From: Dehalococcoidia bacterium
GTDB taxonomy: Bacteria > Chloroflexota > Dehalococcoidia > Dehalococcoidales > JAUWYK01
Length of the DNA: 42,309 bases
NCBI GenBank assembly: GCA_030615865.1
Contig: JAUWYK010000005.1
Location: forward strand, 1 to 42,309
Reading direction: 5' to 3'
Part shown: piece after piece, positions 8,644-16,896 of the stretch
Layout: each line of letters opens with the position of its first letter
Numbering within the stretch: position 1 is the first letter of the stretch
Program-made: the position numbers and the translations under genes
Notes under the pieces: model-generated
Seen by the model: only the letters and a program-made list of their open reading frames with translations
Told to the model about the DNA's origin: nothing
The model's database searches: none

Positions 8644-11231
8644 AAGGTGGAAATTTAGAAAATGACCTGAGAGAGATAGTAGGTGAGCGGGTAACCACCA
8701 GCCATTTTGAGCGATGGTTCTACACCAGCGATCTCATTCCCGTTCCCAAGTGGGTTAAGAGCCTATTTAAGACGATGCCTATTGCTGTGGTCAAACCCAA
8801 AACTGCGCTAGAGGTTGGTGCCATTCTGAGCTACTGCTCTCGTAACCAGATACCAGTTGTACCCCGGGGTGGAGGCTCATCAGGTCTGTTTGGCGCCGTG
8901 CCCAAGAAGGGTGGTATTGTGCTGGATTTGCTGGATTTGTCACAGGTTATTGAGGTCGACGAAGATAGAGAGTTAGTAACCACGGAGGCAGGCATCACCT
9001 GGTGGGAACTGGATAGAAAGCTAAGAAAGGAGGGAATGACCCTCAGAAGTTACCCATCCAGTGCCAGGTCAGCAACCGTTGGTGGATGGATAATGGGCAG
9101 CGGTCTCGGGATAGGTAGTCTGAAGTATGGCCCAGTCTTTGAGCAAATCACCTGGGCGGAGGTAGTCCTTTCTGATGGTACTGTTAAGGAGTATACCAGC
9201 GGACAAGGGCTGGAATGGTTTCTTGAGACTGAAGGGATGCTTGGCATCCTCACCAAGGTTTCCTTGAGGGTTCGGCGGCTTCCAGAGTCAACATCGCATC
9301 ACCTGCTCAATTTTGACGATATGAAAGACCTTTTTGACTTCGTCAATGCCTTGACCAATACATCACCCTGTCCCTACGCTATTGAGATTTTTGACCACAA
9401 ATACCTTGGTTTACTGAAGGCTGCTGACTACAAAGTAACTGACTTTGGCAGTAACAGCGGCGTGGTACTGGTCACCTATGACGGTGACAGGAAAGAGGTT
9501 GACAAAGGCAGAAGGGTCGTAGGAAAGCTGACCGACCAATTCAATGGCGAAACACGGGAAGGTGCCGAGGAAGAATGGAAGCAGAGGTTCAATATGCTCA
9601 GGATAAGGAGAGCGGTACCAACCGTAATCCCGAGCAGTGTCCATGTCCCGTTAATAAACCTAAACCAATTCTACCCAAGTCTGAACAAATTGAAGAAGAG
9701 ACCGATTGGCCTCTTGGGGCACGTTGTTTCCAACAGTGAATGCATGCTGATGCCAATGCTGGTCAGCAACGAAAAGAAGGTAATCGAATACACCCTTGCT
9801 CTGCATACACCACGCGAGCTTTCCAATTTAGCCCTGTCCCTCAGCGGTAAGCCGGGGGGAGGTCTGGGGGTGTGGAATGCCCCCTATAAGAATGAAATAC
9901 TATCCAAACAAAAGGCCGAGGAGATAAAGAAAAGAAAAAGGGGACTTGATTCGAAAGGGATTCTAAATCCCGGGATGTGGCTTGACCCACCGCTGCTTTT
10001 TAGACCATACGTGTATCAGTTTGCCATGGCCGTTACCTCTAAATTGGATAGAATCTTTCCAACTAGTGTAGGAGAGCTCAAGGAACAAGGCTTTGAAAGA
10101 GAAATTGCTGCTTGCGCTCAGTGTGGTTATTGCGTCAATTACTGCCCAACAAGGCAGCAGTGGCTCTCCACCACCCCCCGCGGTAGAATTCTTATGACCA
10201 AGTACTCCTGGAACTCGAAAAGGATATCCCAGGAGTATGTGAATACTATCTTTCAATGTAGCCTCTGTGGCAGGTGTAAAGTCGACTGTAGTGTTGATAT
10301 AAAGTCACCGGGGATGTGGGTAGACTTGAGGAGCGAGCTGGTGGAAAACGGCTTTGAGCTAGATAGCTTGAAAGCCGTAACCGCAACTATTGATGAAACG
10401 CATAATATCGCCTCCAAGCCTAATGATCAGAGGGCAGGCTGGACTAGAAGATTAAAGCTTCCCTACGGGTTGGAGAAAAAAGCAGGAGCAGAGGTTATCT
10501 ATTTTGTTGGGTGCTTAACGTCCTTTTATCCCATGGTTCAAGATATAGCCCGCAGCTTTGCTCAGATATTGGATTCAGCAGGTGTAGACTTCACTATCCT
10601 GGGTGGTGAAGAATGGTGCTGTGGTTATCCACTAATCTCAGCCGGCCATAAAGAAGCCGCAGCCAAGTCTATGCAGCATAACATAGACAGAATCAAGGAG
10701 ATAGGGGCGAAGAGCGTGGTCATGACCTGTCCCGGGTGCTACCGAATGTGGAGAGACGAACATTACAACATTACCGGTCAAAGACCTCCGTTTGACGTTT
10801 CTCACTCCACTGAGTTCATAGTGAGACTCATTGAACAGGGTAGGATAAGATTAGAAAAACTAAACGATAGTATCACCTACCATGACCCGTGTGACCTTGG
10901 CCGGAACAGCGAGATATACGACGAGCCTCGCCATATAATAAATAAGATTCCCGGCCTTAGCTTTGCCGAGCTGGAGGACAATGGTGAATACTGTAGTTGC
11001 TGTGGCTCAGGTGGGAACCTTCTGGCATCAAATGAAGGTCTTTCCCTTGATATTGCCAGGCGCAAGGTCAATGAGGTCTTGGATACAGGAGTTCAGACCC
11101 TGGTTACGGCGTGTCCTGCGTGTGTAAGGGCTATAACCATAGCTAAGACGGCGGAGAAGGCACCGTTTAATATATTAGATATTACCCAGCTGGTTTGGAA
11201 AGCTATGCGGCTTCAGGCAGACAGCGGATAG
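8640..11231 (+). CDS. FAD-linked oxidase / Fe-S oxidoreductase fusion (GlcD-GlcF type)
   Basis: An 863-aa fusion of two proteins that are often separate. The N-terminus (about 45-450) is an FAD-binding type 4 domain and FAD-oxidase C-terminal domain (VVPRGGGSSGLFGA; PSSARSATVGGWI), as in glycolate or D-lactate dehydrogenase GlcD. Next is a pair of [4Fe-4S] motifs (C492/495/498/502 and C540/543/546/550), and then two CCG domains (C660-C661 and C787-C788) as in GlcF and heterodisulfide-reductase subunits. Likely oxidises a 2-hydroxyacid and passes electrons to a membrane or cytosolic acceptor; the substrate is unknown. The ATG overlaps the lipA stop, placing it in the 2-oxoacid dehydrogenase/lipoate operon, so a product feeding that complex (e.g. 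lactate to pyruvate) is a reasonable inference. Confidence 0.88.
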   Translation: MKGGNLENDLREIVGERVTTSHFERWFYTSDLIPVPKWVKSLFKTMPIAVVKPKTALEVGAILSYCSRNQIPVVPRGGGSSGLFGAVPKKGGIVLDLLDLSQVIEVDEDRELVTTEAGITWWELDRKLRKEGMTLRSYPSSARSATVGGWIMGSGLGIGSLKYGPVFEQITWAEVVLSDGTVKEYTSGQGLEWFLETEGMLGILTKVSLRVRRLPESTSHHLLNFDDMKDLFDFVNALTNTSPCPYAIEIFDHKYLGLLKAADYKVTDFGSNSGVVLVTYDGDRKEVDKGRRVVGKLTDQFNGETREGAEEEWKQRFNMLRIRRAVPTVIPSSVHVPLINLNQFYPSLNKLKKRPIGLLGHVVSNSECMLMPMLVSNEKKVIEYTLALHTPRELSNLALSLSGKPGGGLGVWNAPYKNEILSKQKAEEIKKRKRGLDSKGILNPGMWLDPPLLFRPYVYQFAMAVTSKLDRIFPTSVGELKEQGFEREIAACAQCGYCVNYCPTRQQWLSTTPRGRILMTKYSWNSKRISQEYVNTIFQCSLCGRCKVDCSVDIKSPGMWVDLRSELVENGFELDSLKAVTATIDETHNIASKPNDQRAGWTRRLKLPYGLEKKAGAEVIYFVGCLTSFYPMVQDIARSFAQILDSAGVDFTILGGEEWCCGYPLISAGHKEAAAKSMQHNIDRIKEIGAKSVVMTCPGCYRMWRDEHYNITGQRPPFDVSHSTEFIVRLIEQGRIRLEKLNDSITYHDPCDLGRNSEIYDEPRHIINKIPGLSFAELEDNGEYCSCCGSGGNLLASNEGLSLDIARRKVNEVLDTGVQTLVTACPACVRAITIAKTAEKAPFNILDITQLVWKAMRLQADSG

Positions 11232-11243
11232 GTGGAACGTTCG

Positions 11244-11951
11244 TTAGTAGCTCAAATAGGCCCTTTTCACTTGTCCACTGCGCAATAAGTCCTTAGCCGC
11301 CCCTTGCAAAACGATGCTTCCTATCTCTAAAACGTAGCCTCTGTGAGCAATCCTGAGCGCTAGTCGGGCATTCTGCTCCACTAATAGAACACTTGTCCCA
11401 CGCTGATTGATGTCAAGCACGATTCTGCCTATCTCTCGAACCATCATTGGAGCAAGTCCCAAGGAGGGCTCATCCATCAGAAGCAGCTCTGGCCTGGACA
11501 TCAAGCCACGGGCAATGGCTAATATCTGCTGTTCGCCACCGCTTAGGGTTCTCGCCTGCTGCCCCTTTCTTTCTCCCAGCACCGGAAATTGTTCGTACAG
11601 TTCGTCTAAGTCCCTATCTACCTGTTTCTTATCTTTCCGCCGGTAGGCACCCAGCTTGATGTTTTCCTTGACAGACATATAAGGAAAGAGCCATCTCCCT
11701 TGCGGCACATGAGAAATACCCAACTTGACGATATCTTGCGGCGACGTTCGCTCAATTCTTCTACCTTTAAACCAGATCTCCCCAGCGGCAGGAGTTTTTA
11801 ACCCCGATATAGCTCTTAAGGTCGTAGTCTTACCTGCCCCATTGCTTCCAATGAGGGTCACTATTTCACCCTCTTCCATCTCTAGCGAGATACCCTTCAG
11901 TACCTCAGCTCCTTTGTAGCTGACCCTCAAATCCTTAATTTCAAATAGCAT
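11244..11951 (-). CDS. livF: Branched-chain amino-acid-type ABC transporter ATPase LivF
   Basis: Second ATP-binding subunit of a LivKHMGF-type importer (235 aa). Walker A GSNGAGKTT, ABC signature LSGGEQQ, Walker B LLLMDEPSLGLAP and a downstream LVEQNARLAL with the switch region are all present. The start ATG lies inside the end of livG (11-bp overlap). Last gene of the operon, converging on the oxidoreductase stop only 12 bp away; no obvious terminator sits in that gap. Confidence 0.93.
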   Translation of the reverse strand: MLFEIKDLRVSYKGAEVLKGISLEMEEGEIVTLIGSNGAGKTTTLRAISGLKTPAAGEIWFKGRRIERTSPQDIVKLGISHVPQGRWLFPYMSVKENIKLGAYRRKDKKQVDRDLDELYEQFPVLGERKGQQARTLSGGEQQILAIARGLMSRPELLLMDEPSLGLAPMMVREIGRIVLDINQRGTSVLLVEQNARLALRIAHRGYVLEIGSIVLQGAAKDLLRSGQVKRAYLSY

Positions 11952-12711
11952 CCTCTTCTACCCCAAGGTACGCTTCGATCACAGCCGGGTTTTCGCTTAT
12001 TTCTCCAGGAGAGCCTTCGGCAATCTTCCTCCCATAATTGACTACAGCAATCCGCTCGCAGACATTCAGCACTGCTCTAATATTGTGTTCCACTACAATG
12101 CAGGTGATTCCCCTCTCATCTCTCAGTGCCCTAATCACGGATAGCATAGCTGCTACTTCTTCAGCACTCATTCCGGTTACTGGCTCATCTAGAAGCAAAA
12201 GACTCGGCTCAGCAGCAAGGGCTATCGCAAGGCATAATATGCGTTGACTTGCATGAGGTAGGCTTGTCGCCACCTTGTCTCTTTCCTCATATAGTCCAAC
12301 GAGCCGCAGAATTTCCATGGTCTTTTCATACAAGAGCTTTTCTCGGCTGTCAGTAGAGCGCCTCCTGCCAAAGAAGGCTTCCCAAAACCTAATTTCGGAG
12401 TGCAGGTGGAAGCCCACCCTCACGTTTGTTACCACTGGAATGTCTGGGAAAACGGTGTTGGATTGGAAAACTCGAGCTATCCCCCTTTGAGCCCGGCTGT
12501 GCGGCGGGAGATTAGTCACATCTTCGCCTTTGAAAATCACCTTACCGCTCTTCGGCCGGAGGCTACCGGCTATCATATTGAGAATGGTGGTCTTGCCAGC
12601 GCCATTAGGACCAATTAAGCCGAATATCTCTTTCTGATGAATATTCAAGTTCAGGTCAACGACGGCTGCCAAACCTCCAAAATATTTTGTAAGGCCGATA
12701 GTTTCAAGCAA
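11941..12711 (-). CDS. livG: Branched-chain amino-acid-type ABC transporter ATPase LivG
   Basis: First ATP-binding subunit (256 aa). Walker A GPNGAGKTT and Walker B LLLLDEPVTGMSAEE are intact, and the long insert typical of LivG follows the first domain. The ABC signature reads LPHASQR where the family usually has LSYGQQR or LPHGxQR, so the conserved glycine is Ala. The start is TTG with GGGGGAGGT upstream. It lies between livM and livF. Confidence 0.92.
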   Translation of the reverse strand: MLETIGLTKYFGGLAAVVDLNLNIHQKEIFGLIGPNGAGKTTILNMIAGSLRPKSGKVIFKGEDVTNLPPHSRAQRGIARVFQSNTVFPDIPVVTNVRVGFHLHSEIRFWEAFFGRRRSTDSREKLLYEKTMEILRLVGLYEERDKVATSLPHASQRILCLAIALAAEPSLLLLDEPVTGMSAEEVAAMLSVIRALRDERGITCIVVEHNIRAVLNVCERIAVVNYGRKIAEGSPGEISENPAVIEAYLGVEEDAI

Positions 12712-12729
12712 TTGCAGACCTCCCCCATT

Positions 12730-13749
12730 TTATTGGCTAGGTCTAACCTTCGCCAAGGGCGTCTTCCTTAGGTACCCTAGCGCCTTTCTCCACCACAATG
12801 GAAGATAATAAGGCAGACCGATGAGCCCCTGGCGCATGAAGAAAATAATGAAGACCACCAGCGCCCCGAAGATTATTGGCTGGTATTCCTTTAGTGGCCG
12901 AGCAAGCTCAGGCACTAGCGTTAAGACAACGGCACCTACGATAGGGCCAGCAAACCTGGCTTGCCCACCCACCACCATATATATAACGACATAAATGGTC
13001 GTAAGTATCCCAAACATTGCGGTCACATCGGTCGTCAGCAAGTGCATAAAGTGGGCAAACAGGGCACCGGCAATACCGGCAAAGAAGCACCCGACGACGA
13101 AGGCAACAAGCTTGTAGCCCATGACGTTAATGCCAACTGACTCAGCCAAACTATCACTCTGCCTTATGGCCATCCACGTGAAACCCAGGGAACGTTCTAT
13201 TCGGAACAGGATAACCAGGCTTAGCAAGACTATAACCAGGAGCAGGTAATAATAGGCGCTTTTGGTATCAAAGGTTATAGCCGTTATTCCAAGAATATTG
13301 ATTGCGCTGGGTGGGGGGATGTTAGATAAGCCCGCAGGCCCGCCTGATAGGTCTGGCAAGTACCACATAGTTAATCTGAAAATCTCGGCTACTAAGAGGG
13401 TCAACACAGCAAAGTACACTCCCTTTGTCCTCAGGATGGGATAAGCCAAGACTAATGCCACAACAGCCGCCACCAAACCGCCAAGCAACATGGCTAACCA
13501 GACGGAAAGCCCCATGTTTATTGCCAATAGGGCTGAGGAGTAGGCTCCAATGAGCATAAAGCCAACCTGGCCTAGAGATAGCTCCCCGGTGAGGTTAATC
13601 GTGCGCAAGCTCGAAGCCAAAAGGACATTTATACATACCAGGCAGAGGATATGTAGCCAATAAATATTTTTCAAAAACAGCGGAACACAGAACAGAAAGA
13701 CGATAAGTGCCACAATACCGAACAATTTAATCTGCTGTCTCTTACTCAT
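12730..13749 (-). CDS. livM: Branched-chain amino-acid-type ABC transporter permease LivM
   Basis: Inner-membrane permease (339 aa) with many hydrophobic segments. Family hallmarks are NLTGELSLGQVGFMLIGAYSSALL near the N-terminus, the FRLTMWYLPDLSGGPAGL region and the conserved MGYKLVAFVVGCFFAGIAGALFA segment. The start ATG overlaps the livH stop by 8 bp, so translation is coupled. The basic C-terminus (KTPLAKVRPSQ) is probably cytoplasmic. Confidence 0.93.
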   Translation of the reverse strand: MSKRQQIKLFGIVALIVFLFCVPLFLKNIYWLHILCLVCINVLLASSLRTINLTGELSLGQVGFMLIGAYSSALLAINMGLSVWLAMLLGGLVAAVVALVLAYPILRTKGVYFAVLTLLVAEIFRLTMWYLPDLSGGPAGLSNIPPPSAINILGITAITFDTKSAYYYLLLVIVLLSLVILFRIERSLGFTWMAIRQSDSLAESVGINVMGYKLVAFVVGCFFAGIAGALFAHFMHLLTTDVTAMFGILTTIYVVIYMVVGGQARFAGPIVGAVVLTLVPELARPLKEYQPIIFGALVVFIIFFMRQGLIGLPYYLPLWWRKALGYLRKTPLAKVRPSQ

Positions 13750-14587
13750 GACCGAATAACCCCTGAGGTCTAAGCACCAAGATGATAGTGACGAGGAACA
13801 GGGGAGCTATCGCTGCCACTGCGGGGCCAGCTATAACGGGAGCAATGCCATCGATAAGACCCAGGATAAGCCCTCCCACAACAACACCGAGAAGACTACC
13901 CAAGCCTCCTAAAATTATGATAATAAGCCCCTTTATAAGAGCGGTTCCCCCCATGAAAGGATTGATTGGAAATATAGCTGCCATCAAGCCTCCGGCAATA
14001 GCAGCCAAGGCGCTGCCAATCGCCATGGCTATCACGGACATCTGAGTGGGGTTTATCCCCATCAGAAGGCTGGCTTCCCGATGCTGAGCGGCAGCAGTCA
14101 AGGCTTGGCCATATTTGGACCTCTTGAGGAAAAGGTATAAGAGCAAAATCATGGCTATGCTGACTCCCACCGCTATGAGCCTGTCACTGCCCATCATAAC
14201 GCCTAGAATCTCAGCTGGGCGTGGGGCAAAGGAAGGGATTGACTTCGGCGTAACGCCAAAGCCTACGGTGACGCTCGCTTGCAAGGCTATCATCAGCCCC
14301 AAGGCAACAATAATGGTGGTCAGGAGCTCACCGCCCAAGGGACGAAAAAAGAATCTCTCCAGAATGAGGCCTAACACCAGCCCCACGACCATGCAGATGG
14401 GCATAGCTACGGAAAAACTGAGCCCATGAGTAACGCTGAAGTAATAAACGGCATAAGCTCCAAGCATGTAGACTTCACCATGAGCAAGCTGCAGGATTCC
14501 CATAATACCAAATATTAGACTTAACCCCATGGCTATGAGAATATAAATCCAACCCAAAGCAAGCCCATTGATGAAGCTTTGCAACAA
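13742..14587 (-). CDS. livH: Branched-chain amino-acid-type ABC transporter permease LivH
   Basis: Inner-membrane permease (281 aa), partner of LivM. It starts QSFINGLALGWIYILIAMGLSLIFGIMGILQLAHGEVYMLGAY, the family signature, and contains GGLGSLLGVVVGG near the C-terminus. The most likely start is one of two adjacent TTG codons (14587 or 14584), with only a weak ribosome site. It is separated from livK by 233 bp that hold a hairpin. Confidence 0.92.
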   Translation of the reverse strand: MLQSFINGLALGWIYILIAMGLSLIFGIMGILQLAHGEVYMLGAYAVYYFSVTHGLSFSVAMPICMVVGLVLGLILERFFFRPLGGELLTTIIVALGLMIALQASVTVGFGVTPKSIPSFAPRPAEILGVMMGSDRLIAVGVSIAMILLLYLFLKRSKYGQALTAAAQHREASLLMGINPTQMSVIAMAIGSALAAIAGGLMAAIFPINPFMGGTALIKGLIIIILGGLGSLLGVVVGGLILGLIDGIAPVIAGPAVAAIAPLFLVTIILVLRPQGLFGHE

Positions 14588-14784
14588 CGATTCAGCCGGT
14601 ATGCCGAATATGAGTATAGCTCTACACCGCCTTTCGCTATGCTACACGCAGGACCTAGTGAACTACCCTCGGCAATGGCAATATCATGCCCTTGCAGACA
14701 AAAACCAGCTTCAGGCTAGGCCTATGATTTCTTCATAGTTCAGCCATAGCCCGTTTCACAATCTCTATCTTTTCGTTTTAAATG

Positions 14785-14811
14785 AAAACGCCTACCCTAA
14801 TCCATTAGGCG
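14785..14811 (-). terminator. Hairpin with U-run between livK and livH
   Basis: On the transcribed strand CGCCTA (14811-14806) pairs with TAGGCG (14794-14789) across an 11-nt loop and is followed by TTTT (14788-14785). It starts just 9 bp after the livK stop. It looks like a weak intrinsic terminator that would leave more binding-protein mRNA than permease/ATPase mRNA. The rest of 14588-14820 shows no gene. Confidence 0.45.
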
Positions 14812-14820
14812 CAGCCGACT

Positions 14821-16053
14821 TTACGGTAGCTCAGGCGTAACCCACTTCACCATCCTTATCTCCTCGCCTTGGATTACAGTAATCGGAATGGGTCTCACCA
14901 GCATTCTATTTACTCCTAGCGTCTGTAAGCCTCCCATGTGGCCGGGACCGAAAGTCGTCTGGAGACTACCGGGCGCGCTCATGCCCTCCAGAGTCTCCAC
15001 TACCACTTCCGGATCGAGGCTATTGGCTTTTTCTATCGCCTGAGCCAAGACCCAAACTTCGTCCCAAGGCATCAGGGCGTCATCGACAAACACCTCCCCG
15101 GGATACTTTGCCTCCCACCTCGCCTTAACGTCTTTCATCGCCTGTGGTGCGTTGGGGTCGCCAGCATATGCCTGGTTGCACATGATGTCGTAACAGTTTT
15201 CAGCACCAGCGCCTGCCAATACGAATACAGGACTAGCTGAACCCAACGATATGATGGGTCCCGTGAAGCCTAGTTCCCGCGCTGCCTTAACCATCAGAGC
15301 CATCTGGTCCGGACCGGCATGTTCAACGCTGATAGCGTCGGGCTCGTGCGCTAGAATGGCGGTAATAAAGGGATACCAATCTGTCCAAGCATAGTCATAA
15401 CGCTCCACACCAACCACCTCAAGCCCACTGGCCTCAGCCGTCTGCTTAGCCTCCTCAATGATCAGTTTGAAAGGATAAGTGCTTTCGCAGTGGACCACCT
15501 TCTTCACATTTGGATAGGTCTCAGCTAGGTACTCAAAGAAAGGTTTATAGGAGAGGTTTGTCGTCGGCATAAGTAGAACCACAAGTGGATTGTCAGGGGC
15601 CACGCCCCACATCTCTTCTGTGTAAGGGTCTTGTGTGTATGCTAACACGTGCAGTACCCCAGCTGGTTTGGTGACGCTGTAAACCGCTTCCGAAGCGGGC
15701 GTCATAACAGCTCCTATCACAAACTTGACCTTGTCCTGGTAAACGAGCTTATTAGCGGCAGTGGCTGATGCTTCAGGACTCGCCTTACTATCCTCGTGTA
15801 TGAACTCTATCAGATACGTGTCACCCCCGACCTTCAGCCCACCCTGCTCATTCACCATATCGGCAGCTAGGTCAAACCCCCGGTCCCAGGCTAGACCAAT
15901 CACGCCGAGAGGTCCGGAAATCGGCATCACCGTACCAATCTTAAGGGTTTTGGGACCTACCTCCCTCGCACAACCACCGGCAAGCAGCGGCGTTACCACC
16001 AAGGCTAACACTAGCAGACTCATCCATACTACCAACCATTTTTTCCCTTGCAT
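14821..16053 (-). CDS. livK: Periplasmic-type substrate-binding lipoprotein LivK
   Basis: Solute-binding protein of the importer (410 aa). It has a basic N-terminus, a hydrophobic stretch (about 6-24) and a lipobox ending LLAGGC, with Cys28 as the lipidation site, so it is probably a membrane-anchored lipoprotein. The mature part starts LKIGTVMPISGPLG, typical of the Leu/Ile/Val/amide-binding family, and includes ELGFTGPIISLGSASP. The start ATG has GGAAGGGGGG upstream. The family also binds amides, urea and aromatic acids, so the substrate is open. A nitrilase-family amidohydrolase is divergently placed beyond the repeat, which hints at amides (inference). Confidence 0.9.
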   Translation of the reverse strand: MQGKKWLVVWMSLLVLALVVTPLLAGGCAREVGPKTLKIGTVMPISGPLGVIGLAWDRGFDLAADMVNEQGGLKVGGDTYLIEFIHEDSKASPEASATAANKLVYQDKVKFVIGAVMTPASEAVYSVTKPAGVLHVLAYTQDPYTEEMWGVAPDNPLVVLLMPTTNLSYKPFFEYLAETYPNVKKVVHCESTYPFKLIIEEAKQTAEASGLEVVGVERYDYAWTDWYPFITAILAHEPDAISVEHAGPDQMALMVKAARELGFTGPIISLGSASPVFVLAGAGAENCYDIMCNQAYAGDPNAPQAMKDVKARWEAKYPGEVFVDDALMPWDEVWVLAQAIEKANSLDPEVVVETLEGMSAPGSLQTTFGPGHMGGLQTLGVNRMLVRPIPITVIQGEEIRMVKWVTPELP

Positions 16054-16145
16054 TTTGTTCCCCCCCTTCCAAATTTCTCCTCTAATCTCTCGACTTTTTC
16101 TATCACTAGATTACATCATTCACCTCCTTTTCTCCGGTGTCGTTC

Positions 16146-16308
16146 AAAAGTTGGTTATACCTTCAGGTGGAAAATATTATAGCGCTACCCTCTCTCTCCC
16201 TGTCAAGTGGGGGAGGCTATTCCCCGTTCCATCGATTCTCGATCAGTGCAGATAGGATTCAGATAAGGTAAGATGTCACCCAGGAGGTGATCATGAAGCA
16301 ACCGCAGG
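16146..16308. repeat. 163-bp dispersed repeat, copy 2
   Basis: Near-identical to 1617-1778, in the same orientation. It lies between livK and the broken HEPN-like frame. The right end contains AGGAGGTGATC and the ATG at 16293. Flanking sequence differs between the copies on both sides, so this is a dispersed element end rather than a segmental duplication. Confidence 0.85.
16176..16206 (-). promoter_or_regulatory. Repeat-borne promoter facing livK
   Basis: On the minus strand TTGACA (16206-16201) and TATAAT (16181-16176) are perfect sigma-70 hexamers with a 19-bp spacer. Transcription would start near 16169 and give a leader of roughly 115 nt before the livK ATG at 16053. I see no better promoter between here and livK. 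The long spacer should weaken it. Confidence 0.55.
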
Positions 16309-16658
16309 AAGTCCTGGGTGTAAAGATAGTGGGAGGTTTAAGAGAGGCATCAACCCCGTGGGCTGGTGCCTCTTTGCTTGTGAAACGGTGGGTTTCCTTA
16401 AAGTAGGAGGAATATCTTACCGCCCAAGGTGTTAGCAACAAGATTAGCCGGGCCCTAGGCGAGGTAGATATTTCTAGAAACCTAAGAGTGCTGGGAAAAC
16501 TGGGAATCTTAGAGGCGAGTACGAAACAGCAACTCGAAAAGCTTCGAAATATTCGAAACGAGATTGCTCATCTCGGTCATTTAGCTACAAAACAGGAGGC
16601 TGATGAAACAATCAACGTCTGTAAAGAGTTCCTTTTGTCTTTATTCAAAGCATCATAA
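16293..16658 (+). pseudogene. Broken frame: mobile-element N-terminus joined to a HEPN-like C-terminus
   Basis: From the ATG at the end of repeat copy 2 one reading frame runs 121 codons to the TAA at 16656, broken only by an in-frame TAG at 16404-16406. The first 37 codons (MKQPQEVLGVKIVGGLREAS...) loosely resemble the start of a DDE transposase. The part after the TAG ends with LEKLRNIRNEIAHLGH followed by a helical tail, which fits the C-terminal helices of a HEPN/DUF86-like protein, with the Rx4H motif RNEIAH. The second part has no good start of its own (a GTG at 16488 lacks a ribosome site). Most simply, a deletion joined two relics. Function is not expected. Confidence 0.5.
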
Positions 16659-16768
16659 AAAATGGAAGTATTAGCAAAGACATAGTGAAATTATTCCCTA
16701 GCTAGAGTAGACCAGTAAATAGTTTTCTGAAATAACGCGTGGCAATACGAGTTTAGATTATTAAAAGT

Positions 16769-16789
16769 GCACAATAAGCCAAATTGTGC
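16769..16789. promoter_or_regulatory. 7-7-7 inverted repeat upstream of the nitrilase gene
   Basis: GCACAAT, a 7-bp spacer, then ATTGTGC: a perfect inverted repeat. A TATAAT lies at 16821-16826, about 70 bp before the nitrilase start, with no clear -35. The repeat could be an operator or a weak hairpin; there is no U-run. The rest of 16659-16896 shows no gene. Confidence 0.35.
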
Positions 16790-16896
16790 CGTATAGGGAA
16801 TTGGTATATGATGTCTGTATTATAATGCCTCTCCATTCATTTGTAGTAGAGACGTAGACGAGGGTAGTTTTAGCTTGTTTTGGTTAAGGAGGCTGT

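Noticed and set aside
16404..16406. TAG read as pyrrolysine in the HEPN-like frame
   Set aside because: The two halves look like unrelated relics and no pyrrolysine genes are visible; a pseudogene is simpler.
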